A stretch of 64,000 nucleotides of DNA, from contig NC_087064.1 in the NCBI RefSeq assembly GCF_963678635.1, forward strand, positions 18,114,094 to 18,178,093, read 5' to 3'. Position numbers and translations under genes: made by a program. Under the pieces are notes generated by a model. That model was not told where the DNA came from. It ran no database searches and saw only the letters and a list, made by a program, of their open reading frames with translations. Below are positions 24,650 through 36,435 of the stretch, piece by piece (the first letter of the stretch is position 1; every line of letters starts with the position of its first letter). The DNA comes from Symsagittifera roscoffensis. Taxonomy: Eukaryota > Xenacoelomorpha > Acoela > Convolutidae.

Positions 24650-25362
24650 TTCTTAATTTAATATACAAAACAATTGGCCCCCTTTCTTGAAAGGGGGGGG
24701 GGATGACCAAAAAGTAGATCCAAAAACTCATCAGTCTGAGAAACGAAAAAATGCACAACACTTTTTTCGTCACTGAGACACTAATCTGAGTTTTTTTAAA
24801 TCCAAATCATCGCCGAGATTAGAGTTTTGTTGTGATAACACTCATGAACCCTTTACAAGCTTTCCGTGATGTAAATTTGGTCGACCGTATTTTATGAACC
24901 ATTGATCCGAGAATAATGACGTAGAGTGTTTTGTTTTCACGAAGGAACTTATACCTAAAAACCAATCGTAGGGCATTGATAAGGTTATTTTCCCGACTAC
25001 ACGGCAGAACTATGGATTAGCGTATGCTTTCTTCCCGCCAGTCTAAATTGGGCGGAAAAAAAACATACGCTAATCCATAGTTCTGCCGTGTAGTCGGAAA
25101 AATAACCTTATCAATGCCCTTCGATTGGTTTTTAGGTTTAAGTTCCTTCGTGAAAAGAAAACACACTACGTCATTGTTATCGGATCATTGGTTCATAAAA
25201 AACGGTGGACCAAGCTTACATCATTTCCCCAAATCCTTTAAAGGGGAGGATGGTATTTTGGTTCAACGTTCGAATTATCAGCCAATCAGAATAGAGCAAT
25301 TAACACCCAGCGCTTAGAAAAACTAATTTAATCAGAACGCTGGGGCAATTGTAACTTGATCT
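24650..25362. mobile_element. Palindromic foldback/MITE-like element
   Basis: Two arms of roughly 200 bp, about 24850-25045 and 25055-25250, are reverse complements at about 95 percent identity. Both carry the AACCTTATCAATGCCC and TATGGATTAGCGTATG blocks on opposite strands, meeting at CGCCCAATTTAGACTGGCG. Beyond the arms, ACAATTGGCCCCC near 24630-24680 (twice, in a short tandem duplication) and GGGGCAATTGTAAC near 25344-25357 may be the outer terminal inverted repeats. No transposase is present. The outer boundaries are estimates. Confidence 0.7.
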
Positions 25363-25879
25363 ATTTGGGGGAAGGAGTTCAACTTGATTCAATACGGTAC
25401 CTATGGAGCTAGTAAAAACACTAGATCTTGAAAATTAAAAAAAAATCAAAATATATTTTTTAAAACGGATCAGGAAAGTGTGATGCCAGTATGATACTTT
25501 GCTGATACTGTTAGTTGTCTAATATTCTGAAATCGGTCGTCCTCATTAGAATGAGTTTTTGACACGCTGCTGTGTGCGCTGTGAAACATTTTTACTTGAT
25601 TGAGATACAGTTATTTATTCCCGCACTTGTTTTCATGAACAATAATCGATTTTATTATGTTTTCATTGACAGTCTCCATAGTTATCAAAAACAATCAGTT
25701 ATAATTCATTAAAATGGACTATAATATCGTGTTGTTTTTGATTTACTGCCCGTTTTATTGTAGAAATTTGCAAAAATGAGACTTACTTAGGCCAAAAAAA
25801 TTGTTATGCTGTTTTCAACTTTATCCGGTCACAATTTTTTATGTTTTTTTTCTAGCTTTTACTCACTTTTTATAATTCT

Positions 25880-26345
25880 AACTTCTTGCAAATTTAAATC
25901 GCTCATTCCCTCCTTGTCCCCCATGTTAAGCTCCTTTTTAAGCTAACCCCCATTCCTGCCCCCTATGGAGGCTGGTTATGACGACAGTAACGCCTAAAAT
26001 TTTTGGTCCCTCCCCCAGTTTATCCCTTTCCGCATGTTAACCATCTCGGATGGGTGTGAAATCTTGGAAGGGGGGTTGGTCAAAAAATGGGGGATGGGAT
26101 AAACGTGAAGGGGGAGGAGATTAAGAAGAGGGTTTTTGGGGATGGAACGGTGTGTGTGGGAGGTGGGGGAAGGGGCCTGGCATGATCATTGTTGGTTGCG
26201 AGGTATTAGGGTGCGTTTGTATGGAGAGGGGAGGTTGTGTGGAATGGGGTGTGGTGAGGGGTGTAGAAAGAATTGTGGTGGGAGATAGGGAGAGGAGATT
26301 GGGGGCATGAAAGTTGGGGGAAGTGGTTACATGCGAATGATCATG
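25880..26345. repeat. Strand-switching C-rich then G-rich low-complexity tract
   Basis: From 25900 to 26040 the plus strand is C/T-rich (CCTCCTTGTCCCCC, TAACCCCCATTCC). From about 26045 to 26330 it flips to an almost C-free G/T/A tract with many G3-G5 runs (GGTGGGGGAAGGGG). Such a tract could form G-quadruplexes on the plus strand and a weak hairpin with its C-rich side. No gene is seen. Confidence 0.6.
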
Positions 26346-27222
26346 TTTGTTTGAGTTTTAATTTTGCAAAACGTTGCAAAAAGTAGAGTAAACATTTCAG
26401 ATCTGCAAAAAAAATAATCAATTTTTATATTTTTTTAAAACAAAAATTGGTTAAACTTTCTCTTTGGATACTACATACAAATCATCATCCGAGTGGTATA
26501 TCTGGTCGATTGAGTTCTGTTCAACTAGTTCTGCCCCTAGGGTATCTTGTAACGAATTGCCACCCCCTTTAAAAAATTCCTTGCTTAAGCATATGTGAAT
26601 TTTGCACCTAAAACCAAATATTCCCCTTTTACAGTGTCATGAGCTTGGTTCTGAGTTTTTGATTTTTGTTTCCATTTAAAACCAGTACAACGTTTCTTTT
26701 AAGTTTTAAATTTCCAGTTTTTAGAGCGTGTTTAGAGCTTCTGAAGCACCAAAAAAGCGAAACCTGTAGCAATAGAATATTTTGAAGGAAAAACGCATTT
26801 TGAAGAAAATGGTGGTTTCGTCTTTTACTATTTCAGATATGTTAAAAATATTTGAGTGTATAATTACATTCAAGCCTTTTCAGACGTGATTTATTTTCCA
26901 TAACTTTAGCTGTTTTCATAGTCATCAGACACAATTTACCATAGGAGAGGGTCGACTATTTACCAGGCATCATAGAAGTGAAGGAAAAATTAACAAGATC
27001 CATCGCTTTCTGTACTTAACTTAAAGCTATTTGAGTTACGTCTTGAAGCTTAAAATCAGTCTTTTCTCTTTCTGAATAGCTTTCCAAAAAAATGCAAAGA
27101 AAATGAAAGACAGAAATAAGAAGATATGTATTGATAAACGCTAAAATATAATTGATATGAAATCATTTCTTCATCAGTGCATAATTGAAATCAACTTCTG
27201 GCGTTCTGACCAGTCAAAAGAA
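26346..27222. other. Probable 3' region of the Onecut-like gene
   Basis: No coding frame. A minus-strand AATAAA (plus TTTATT at 26890-26895), about 330 bp beyond the Onecut stop, is a candidate polyadenylation signal; it is weakly supported because such hexamers are common in this AT-rich DNA. Confidence 0.3.
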
Positions 27223-27920
27223 TCACACTTCAGAGTTCTTGCAGCGCTGCCTGGAATTCAGAAAAAAGTTTTTGACTGCTGTGAGCGAAACACCGACTTC
27301 ATTTGCAATTATCAACATCGCCTCCTTAGATGCATAATTGTTCATCCGGAAATAATTTGACAGTTTTTCTTTCTGTATGTGACTGAAGGAAGATCGCCTT
27401 CGTTTTGAAAAACTTGATGGTTGCTCACAATTCGAAACTCTTTTGTAAACCTCAGCACAACAAGTTATGGTTGTTGACTCAAAATAATCGTCTGTTCTAT
27501 GTTCTTTGCTCGTTCTTGAAGTTAAATTGTTAATAACGTTTTGACCATAACTGTAGTTATGGACATTACAAGAGCCTAGTTGGTCGAGGTCTTTTTGGAT
27601 GCTCTCAGATTTCCCGTCATTTGAAAAAATTCTTGTTGAATCGGATTTTCCGCAATCAGTTTTGGTTTTCGATTTTATTTGCGGACCAGATGAAATTTCC
27701 AACTTATTTTCATCTGGCAAACCGAGCCACTCGTTCATTTTCCAGAACACTTCATGTCCGGATTTCAACAGGTTCCAAGGTGTCGGTTTTCGCAGAATAG
27801 TTGAAAGGGTTCCTTGTGTTCGGTTTAGAATTCGTTCGGCAAAAACATGTTGTCGAATTTTCAGTCGTTTCAACTCGGATCTCACTAATGCTGCAATTTC
27901 GGCAGTATCTAATTTGCAAC
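27223..27920 (-). CDS. onecut: Onecut-like factor, exon 2: CUT domain and homeodomain
   Basis: Opens after a minus-strand TTTTTTTCCAG acceptor with two bases that complete the Gly codon left by exon 1, and ends at TGA (27225-27223). Residues 63-136 of the joined protein form one CUT domain (LDTAEIAALVRSELKRL, FAERILNRTQGTLSTILRKP, PWNLLKSGHEVFWKMNEWL). A Ser/Lys/Asn linker follows, then a homeodomain in the last 60 residues (234-293). Recognition helix: VKNFFLNSRQR, so Phe48, Phe49, Leu50 and Asn51. A single CUT domain with Phe48 is the hallmark of the Onecut class; the class normally has Met50, and Leu50 here is unusual. Onecut proteins bind DNA as nuclear transcription factors in neural, liver or germline development. 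The protein stops right after helix 3 with no tail. Confidence 0.9.
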
Positions 27921-28349
27921 CTGGAAAAAAAATTCAGATTTTTAAATTTTATGCTTACAACGAAGACAGCCGGCTGCTGTGCAAGTAGCACAGAAAGTTC
28001 CGACACCAAAAAAACTAAGCAAAAACTGTTCTTTTTTGTCAAATTGTGTCATTTTTCTGTCCGTGGTGTAAGGACATGATATGAAAAAGCCTAGAACTTA
28101 GGAAGATTCGATAAATAATAGTAAGATAGGCGGACACAACAACAATTTTCTTCGAAAAACAGCAAAAATATTGTAACAAAATTAATTTTGAAAACTGGTA
28201 TAAAAAGGGTGTTGAAAAGATTGCTCATATTGCTTTCTCAAAGTTAACTTTTCATAAAATGTCTACATTCATCTTAAACTCATATGATTAAGAACGTCAC
28301 TAAGAACTTACAATCAGTTGTGAATTGCGAATCAAGTATAGCATCTTAC

Positions 28350-28533
28350 CAAGATATTTCGAAGAAATCGGAACTTCTGGACTCTCGACGATGTTAGGAG
28401 CAGGCAACTGGTAATTGATGTTATGCAATAAAATCTTAGATTGCGGATCGTTGGAATGGAGGCTACAGCTATTACAAAAACAACCATTCACGCCATATGG
28501 ATGACTGGTACAAAAATATGGGTCCAAGTTCAT
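28350..28533 (-). CDS. onecut: Onecut-like factor, exon 1
   Basis: Begins at ATG 28533 in an AAAATGA context, with an in-frame TAA less than 15 bases upstream, so the start is well bounded. Ends CTTG/GTAAGA in phase 1, matching exon 2 across a 429-bp intron. The 61 residues include a Cys/His-containing stretch (HPYGVNGCFCNSCSLH) that is not a standard zinc finger, and a Pro-rich segment before the junction. Joined length is about 293 aa, short next to typical Onecut proteins (over 400 aa), mainly because the N-terminal region before the CUT domain is brief. An additional non-coding 5' exon is possible. Confidence 0.75.
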
Positions 28534-28539
28534 TTTTGT

Positions 28540-30870
28540 TAAGAATTATGATGAAGCTCAAAATTGAAACAAGGTAAACATAAATTTAATGTTTTAAAAA
28601 CCTAAAAATTGATTTAATTTTTTTTGGAAATTATAAGTTGTGCAGCAAATAAGTTTGATGTGACCATCCATGAAACAAGTGAGATGTCTTTTTAGATGTA
28701 CCTCAAACCCGACAGGGTATCAAAAACAAAAGCAAATTAAATCGCTTAGTCTGACTTCGAAAACTATCAGAAAAACAAAAATTTGCTCAGAAATTGGACT
28801 CAAAAACAATTTAATTGAGGTAGAACAGCACCATAAACAAACAAATCAGTCAAAAATGTTTTGAATATAATTAAAAACGGCGCCAAGGAAGATTATTTGA
28901 CAAATCTTTCAAAGCTAATGAATGAGGATTTAAAAATTGGTTAAAACCTGCATCATCGCGATTTGATCCAAATGGGAGCATTTTGAAGTAAAATCATTGA
29001 AAATATATCGATTACTTTTTGTTTCAATCCGAACTGACGTTTTGACACATACATAGCGAAATTCGGACATCATAGAAAGCTCTTAAAACACTCAAGAACT
29101 TGAAAACTTTGAAAAATGATCTAACTTCTGGCGCTACATTTATTATAAATAGCGTAAATCGAACTAAAACAACTAATTTGGGTAAATTCGATCAATAGAG
29201 AGAGGGCAGATTATTTTTTGATGGGTCAAGTGTTGAAGGTCGAAAGTTTAGTTCGAAAAAGATCGACTTTAAGTAACTACAACCATTGACAACAGATACA
29301 AACATTTAGCCCGAATTAGGTAAATTATAGAGGTTCTTGGTATGAGATTTTTTATAACGCCTTGCGTTGTATCAGCTTGAAATTGCGATTAAGTTTTAAA
29401 TGAGAAGTTTCATTGGGTCACAAAGTTTCTGATCTCAACTTTCTGACCACTAAAGTCTTCGACGTTTTTTCGATTTATACTTTTATAATTCGTCTTATCA
29501 AGTTTCATAGTAAAAATTTAGTTCTTTTGCTCAAATCATGAACGAAAACTGACTCAAAATGGAAAAAAAATTGAGAAAAGATAAATTTTAAAATAAATGA
29601 TCGAAAATTTCTGTGGCATTTGCAGAGCAACCTTCAGTTTTTGTTACCGAAAGGTTTCAGCAATTTTAAGTTATTTTAAAAATCTATAAAATTTATCGAT
29701 TTTTTTTCTCCTATAACAGAGAACAAACTAAAAATGAGTCGGCCTAAATTTCACGAAAAAATCCAAGTTCTTATATGTATAAAACAGTGTCAAAACATCG
29801 GAAAATTGTTCATTTCAGCCAACATATAAATTGTATCGAATTGTTTCCAAAATTGACCAGAGTAGCTGGCGCTGTTATAGCTGCACAAAAGTATTTAGAA
29901 GTGTTGCCAAGTGTTATATTGAGAAAAATAAATAAATAAAAAACAATAAAAAACTGGAAAAATTCAGAAAGATTTGTGACTGAAGAGTGGAATTAAGCTA
30001 AATGGTTCTTCAAGTTTTAATGTTCCAAAAAAAAAAACAGCTTGCAAGTTAGATTAAATAAAAATAACAATTATTTTTCGGCTATTATATTAATGTATTT
30101 TCAGATTTTTTTGGTTTCTTTCAGGGTTTTTTCAGCATGCCAAAATATTAATTAAATGGTAAATGATCTCCCATGCGATGAGGCGAGAACATGGAAACCA
30201 CATGAAACAGTTTTTTAATAATTAATCTTTAGTTTTATATAGTTTAACCATATCACTTGTTCCTACTGGAAGGTTCAAATCAAAAATACCAAACAAAACA
30301 AACCAAGAAAAAGTTAATCTCTTCGCAAATACGACTTTGTACAGTTCTGTAACAAACTTAAAATTGGTTATTATTAAAAAGATCCTCTGAATGATCCTCA
30401 ACCACCTCTGGACAACTCAATTTGATTGGTTCAATAAAAAGTTTTCTTTTAAAAATCTTTAAAGGTTATTGTTCTATTTCATATTGCTTTCAAGCAAAAT
30501 CAGGTACCACAAACAATCATTGCATTGGGTTGAGTGTTATATCGTATTAAATAGTAATATATCGTGATTGTCGTTTCAGTCTTGATTTGAACGACATTTA
30601 CAATTATCAAAAAATTTTTAGTTTTTATTCTAAATTCGAGCGAATAATAAAGCAAGCGAGCAGGCCTAAAATAGCTTAAGCCATGAAAAATTAGTTTTAG
30701 TCAGGTTTAGTTAGTTTTTGGAGTTCTGCACAAAAACCTAGCTCCTGCATCATCCGAAAATATTGATATTCCTCTTCAGCTAGCAACTTTTTCGTTGAAA
30801 AATTTTTCTCGTTCATGGTTTTGGGCCGAAAGATGGAATACGATTATTCAAACAGCTTCAACCTGACACA
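28540..30870. other. Upstream of Onecut; no gene seen
   Basis: AT-rich, no splice-bounded coding frame, no clear repeat. It should hold the minus-strand promoter of the Onecut-like gene; I cannot point to specific elements. Confidence 0.4.
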
Positions 30871-30874
30871 GAGA

Positions 30875-30977
30875 TCAGTTCGATTTTTTAGAAATCTCGC
30901 TCACTAATCTATTTGCTTTTTGCGACACTTTCTGAACGGTTGATCGGGACATTCTGTGTGGCTTCGCAGTTTCTACG
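30875..30977 (-). CDS. Possible last exon, basic C-terminal peptide
   Basis: After a minus-strand TTTCATTATTCAG acceptor comes one split-codon base and 33 codons to TGA. The peptide is Ser/Lys/Arg-rich and helix-like (HRMSRSTVQKVSQKANRLV), with codon choice that looks coding rather than random AT. I do not recognise it, and the upstream exon was not found. The old gypsy copy at 31.6-34.6 kb lies just upstream on its strand. Confidence 0.35.
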
Positions 30978-31639
30978 CTGAATAATGAAACATACAATGA
31001 CTCTATTTCGCACAGCCCAATTGTAAAATAAAAAAAGACCCACCTTGGTTTTATAAGGGGAAAACTCAATGCCTAAATTTATCAATTTCAGTTTAATTTT
31101 TTATACAACAAAATGGCTGTCAATTTGTAAATAAGAAAGAGAGCGCAGTGAATTCTCCGATACTAAATCCAGTCATCCAGATTGAATAACGAACTTTCAG
31201 ACCTTTGCATGTTAGTTGGGTGTTCAATATAGCTTCCTGATGAGATATTTCAAGGGTTTTTATTTCCATTACTTGAAATACTATAAAGAACGACTCTCCG
31301 TGGGACGCAAAAACTTAGACAAATTTTGTCTCAACACCGACTATTTTTCGAAGCATGCTGAAAAAGCATAAACTTTATGAATCACCTCTTTCCGATTTGC
31401 CATTTAATTTTGATACTTAATTTTTCTGGCAAAAACGCACTCAGTCAAGTATAAAGTTTTTTCGTATTCTTTTTGTGACCGGGTTGCTCAAATTTTTCTA
31501 ATGATGATTAATGTCAAGAAAAAAATCAACACTGGCACTGGAGTTACTTAGATGGAAATTGTTTCTATTTGATTTTAATTGACATCTCTAAAAACTAGAA
31601 AAAAAAACAAACATAAAAAGCAATTTTAAAAGTATAACA

Positions 31640-34560
31640 ATTGTTAATTATATGCAGGACACGAACAGAAGCCAACAAGATGATGAAGAGGATGAGACCA
31701 TTGACGACAGAGCCAGTAACAATCCAGCGGCCTATGCAGTTTTTACATCCCACACTTCAATTTCACATTTTGGCGACTTCAGAAGCAATTGAAGTACGAA
31801 ACTCGTTAGATACTCAGGAAGATGACCTGAATGGCCTGCTCATGGAAATCAAAACGAAAACAGAAAACTTATTTGCGATCGCGGCTTCAGGGAGCCCAAT
31901 GTCATTTCTTAACGAAAAACGGCACAGAGATTACGAGCAGACGACCGTTCAGCAACACTCAAGTATATTCTACCGGAGGACGGCGCCCGGAACGTGACAT
32001 GTTACAACGGTAAATAAATTATTTATCATCGCGGTGGAATCTGGAGGATGGACCAATCAATCAGCACCATTCATCATAACAGAAAAGCAAAAAATTAAAA
32101 CTATTGCACAGAATATACTATCGAAAATCGGCATCAGATAAATACAAGACAAAAAAAACATAACAAGCTCCTGAATATCCACGATAGAGAAGAAGAATCA
32201 GACAAGGCATTTGAAGATTGAGTAAAAATTAATTTCCAACCACTCTGCTTTAGAATTGGAATAACAAAAAAAATACAACAAAAAATAGAGGAGTAACAAT
32301 CCATCTGCAAGAACGAGTAGAAATGGAGTTGAACAACTTGATAGACCAGTGGCATATCAAAAAACAGGATCAGTGATTGGATAAAAATATCATCAGCCCA
32401 ATAATGATAACGATAAAATGGGACCAAACCGTGAAATGAGGACTAGGTTCAAAGAAAATCAACAAATTCATCCCTAAAAGCAAAACCAGATGCCCAGCAT
32501 CTATTACTAACCAACATGGCAAAGATCATCAAGATGGAAGAAAAGAAAAAAAATTCTCAATACTGGATCTAAGCTACGCTTATTCGCAACTCCCTCTGGA
32601 CGTTGAGAAAAGAAAGCAGTGCAATTTTCACTTGATATAGGACAAAGCTACCGGAACATAACAATTTCAAACAGTACTCCATGGCCATACGGATATGCTG
32701 GCCAAATTCCAAAAGGCTATAGATGTTTCAATCACTAATTGCAAAATACAATCGCGTATCTAGATGATATGTTAATTGTTATCAAAGGGTCAAAAGAAAC
32801 ACACAAAGAACAAAGAACTATAACATAACGTTTTGAAAAAACTTAAGGACGAAAAATTGGCAACGTCATTAGACAAATATAAACTTGCGGGCAAACAGGT
32901 AGAATGGCTCGGCCACAACATATGTACCGATAAACCGTTAACCCGAAAAACACAAAACCGTTGATCCGAAAAACAAACGCACTACAAAAATTCACAACAC
33001 TTATAACGTTCAAACAACTACTAAGTTTCATGGGTTCAATACACCACCTCACAAAATACATACCAATCTCGCAAAAACTGCATTCGCACTGAAACCAATG
33101 CTAAAAAACTCAGATAAGTACAGCACTTTAGATTGGACGCCGGAAAACAAAACCGCATTTCATGACATCCTAAAGCTTGTATATGAACTAACTGAAAACA
33201 AGCCTTTTAACCAAAATTTAGACACCCAGGTGTTGGTATGCGATACATCTTTTTTTGGGCTAGAAGCCGCTGTTGAGCAAATTACTGATAAGGACTGGGT
33301 AGCATTAGCGTTTGCTTCCAACTTTCTGAATTCCCTAGAACAAAAATTCCCTAGTTAATGAGCTAGAATTGTTAGGGGTCGTGTTGGCACTCGAACATTT
33401 CAAACACCACTTATACTGCACAAATTTTTTCGTGATGACAGAACACCTAGCTTTAATCAGCGCAATAAACGCCAACGAATGCTCAAAGACTAGCCAAAGC
33501 AGACTCTTTCGGTAGGTTGAAAGACTAATCCCATTCACTTTCAAAACAAAATCTTGGCAGGAACGACAATGGGACTAATATACAGTAAGTCAAGAAGCCC
33601 GGTAGGGTTAGCGCTACCCCCAGCGAGTAAGATGAGGAAAATGATGTGGCGTCAATTAACTTGTTTATTTCCAATCTTGAAATGATTGACAACTTCATAC
33701 TCAATAAACTAGCAAACTAGCCATTCAGAATCGAGCTCCAAATCGGCTGATGAAAAAGGGCGCAGAAAATGAGAGGAAGTTGACAGCACAATTGAATGAA
33801 ATCCCAAGTGCAGTTAAAACATTCAAACATTCCAAACATATCGAAAGCAATCATCCGATCCAAAATAGAAATAATCACTTGATTGATCGCACAATTAAAA
33901 AAAAACTACCAGAAAACTAGAAGAACTAAAATAAATCAATTGCATCAAAACAGTGGAGGGCAACTTCGACAAAATGAGGCGAAGAAGAGAAACAAAAAAA
34001 TACAAAGGAGGATTCATCCCCGATACTGCAAGGTCCCAAGGAGGCTGGAGCTCCTCCAAATAACAACATACGCCACAACGAGGGAGAAAGCCGGATTTAA
34101 GGTGAAAGTGGGAATCGGATAGATAGGAACGCTTGTCCGACCTGATGGCAACGAAGGACAATAACAACAAAGTACGAGCGTTGAACTACACATTCAACGA
34201 TTTAAAGCCCGCAACAGAACATACATGACGCATGAGATTGATTACCGAGCAGGAAACCTCAAGGATTCCCAAAAATTGTCTTTACAGACAGCCCACCAAC
34301 AAGTTCCCAGAAAGGAAGCAACAAAGAGAAAAAAACTGCAAGAACCCCGTCGTCGGAAATCACAACCGACTGAATTATAAGCTCGAAATCCAAACCAAAG
34401 TTTCAACGGACACCATACCCGACAGGACCAAAATCCCGAAATCCAATTTTCAATGGAAACACTAACTGCGTCAAATAAAAAGAATCGGAGACCAAAACAA
34501 CCAGGAGCAAAAACAAAATACAATTGTACGATATACAATCGCAAACAGAGTTGACAGTAG
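31640..34560 (+). mobile_element. Degenerate Ty3/gypsy element, RT and RNase H remnant
   Basis: A heavily mutated pol can be followed across frames. The RT active site reads YLDDMLIV near 32758, where active gypsy elements usually have YIDD or FIDD. The block LAGKQVEWLGHNI follows near 32890. The thumb and connection region and the RNase H start lie in one open piece at 33098-33355 (VLVCDTSFFGLEAAVEQ, VALAFASNFLNSLEQK). RNase H continues to about 33610 with VMTEHLALI-like and GLI-type motifs. Past 33900 the reading is basic and Gln-rich, and no integrase core is recognisable. LTRs were not found. Many stops and indels mark it as long dead. Confidence 0.75.
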
Positions 34561-36005
34561 AAATAAGTGAACAATACGAAAACTGCTTAAATGTTACTCA
34601 AATCCGTGGAAAAGGGGAACCATTGATTAATCCAAATTGATTTCATAACCAAGTTTTTGCATCGAAATAAATCCATTTTAAATCAATTCAAATCATTTTT
34701 TTCTGCTACATTATTTTGGTAAAATCAATTCCAATCCGTTTCTTGGAAAAACGGGAATTCTATTGTCTACTTACGATATCGAAATTAGTTTTTTTTGACA
34801 ACATTAGAACCTAAAAAACTCACTACAATCGACTTTTGTATATTCCACTATTTTTTTGATGGTATGGGTTGTTAATTTGAATTGTCTAATTTAAAAGGAA
34901 CCTTGTTTAGTTTGAATGAAAATCATCAGAAATTTCTCAATCCATAATTTATGCTAGTTGTTTCTGGTTCTGATTATAGTTTTTACGCGTTATGGAGCAT
35001 GCACACCGAGTTTTTTTAAAGATAATAAGCCCGAAAGAATGAAAAAAATCATGTCAGCTAAATTTTCTTATTTTTTCATGACCAACTGTAGAATGCAAGA
35101 TCTAAGTGAAGTTGACCCGATTGAAACTGCTTGAAATTGTTGACTAAATTTGAATGATATCTAGATTTGGAAGGAGTCAGGACTCAATAGGAAAACATAT
35201 AGTAGTCCGTTTTAAAAAGGTTATTCGTAGGAGCTAACTTATTTTTGGTTGTTTCAATTATTGCAACTGGTTGCAAAAGGTCTATGTTGTAGTTCAGATT
35301 TATAAAAAAAATAATATTTTTTTTTGAAGCAAAGCTCAAAATTTTTCACCAACAAAATTGTCAAAAAATGGAGAGATGTTAGCAAAACGAATCAATATTT
35401 AATGTTTTTAATAAAAACAGTTATTCCATTTCAACCCTTAATCTTTCAGCTTCTCAAACTTCAAAAGATAATAGTTCTTGCATGTCCTGAAAACGTCTAG
35501 GTTTTTCCTCAAGAACTCCTGAGAGGACTAAGCTGAGTCTTTCAACGGTATGAAACAATTATATATAAGTATAATACAAAAAAACATGGGATAAAAGTCA
35601 GAATGGTAACTGTTTCCTTTATTTCCCTTCAGAGGAAAGTGATTTAGATATTTGCTTTCTTCAAAAAACGGAATAATTTTGTTGTTTTTTCTTGAACTAA
35701 AATTCCAAATTATATGATCAGCTACAAAATGGCCAAATTCCTCAATTGATGTATAAAACTGGAGTTTATGCGTACTTTACCTTGGTTAATTGGTTTGCAG
35801 TAGTTTTTTTGCGTCGATTATTGAAATCTTTCCCGTTGTAGCGCCTTCAGTAAAAAACTAAGACAAAACAAATAAAAAAGCACCGTGAAATAGCATGCCT
35901 AATTTTATCTACTTGTTAAATACTAGTTTTTCAATGCATTTGTTTCAAATTGTTTCAAATTCAATTAAAATTTGACAAACATGATAGGCTTTTTTTCTCG
36001 TTTTG
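34560..36005. other. AT-rich DNA without recognisable genes
   Basis: No splice-bounded open frame and no member of the repeat families described here. Confidence 0.4.
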
Positions 36006-36009
36006 AAGG

Positions 36010-36435
36010 ACTACAATGGGAAAAACTTTTTCATAACTGTTTCGTTTAAACATTTTCCATGGGATGTTAAGCTAGGATATTCAGTGCAACTCCTATTTGA
36101 GTGTACGCCTTCATCCCAAAAACCAGCAGTGGGGAGAAGGTATTTTAGACACTCAAGTGAAAACGACGGAAAATTCCAAACATTTTCCAGCACATATTTT
36201 CCAAAAACTCATTGATCATGGCAACTCTGTGAGGTTTGAATTAGTTAATGGATCTCGCAATAGTTATCCAAAACTTTGCGCAAAAATGTTTTCAAGTTCA
36301 CTGCAGCACATAAAACTGTGTTCCACATGCAAAACTAAAGGATCAAAACTCTTTTTCCATCTCATAAATGTTGATGCTGTAGATTCTGCTGTTTTATTTG
36401 GAATTTTCGGAATTAGAATTGCATCTTCGAGATAG
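36010..36435 (+). pseudogene. Coding-like stretch broken by one frameshift
   Basis: After a GGCTTTTTTTCTCGTTTTGAAG acceptor-like site, one frame reads in a protein-like way (FFITVSFKHFPWDVKLGYSV) to about 36115. A second frame then takes over and runs to TAG at 36433-36435, with blocks such as NSVRFELVNGSRNSYPKLC and LCSTCKTKGSKLFFHL. The simplest reading is a single coding segment with one indel near 36110-36125, either a pseudogene or an assembly error. Two exons joined by an undetected intron are less likely. I do not recognise the family. Confidence 0.4.
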
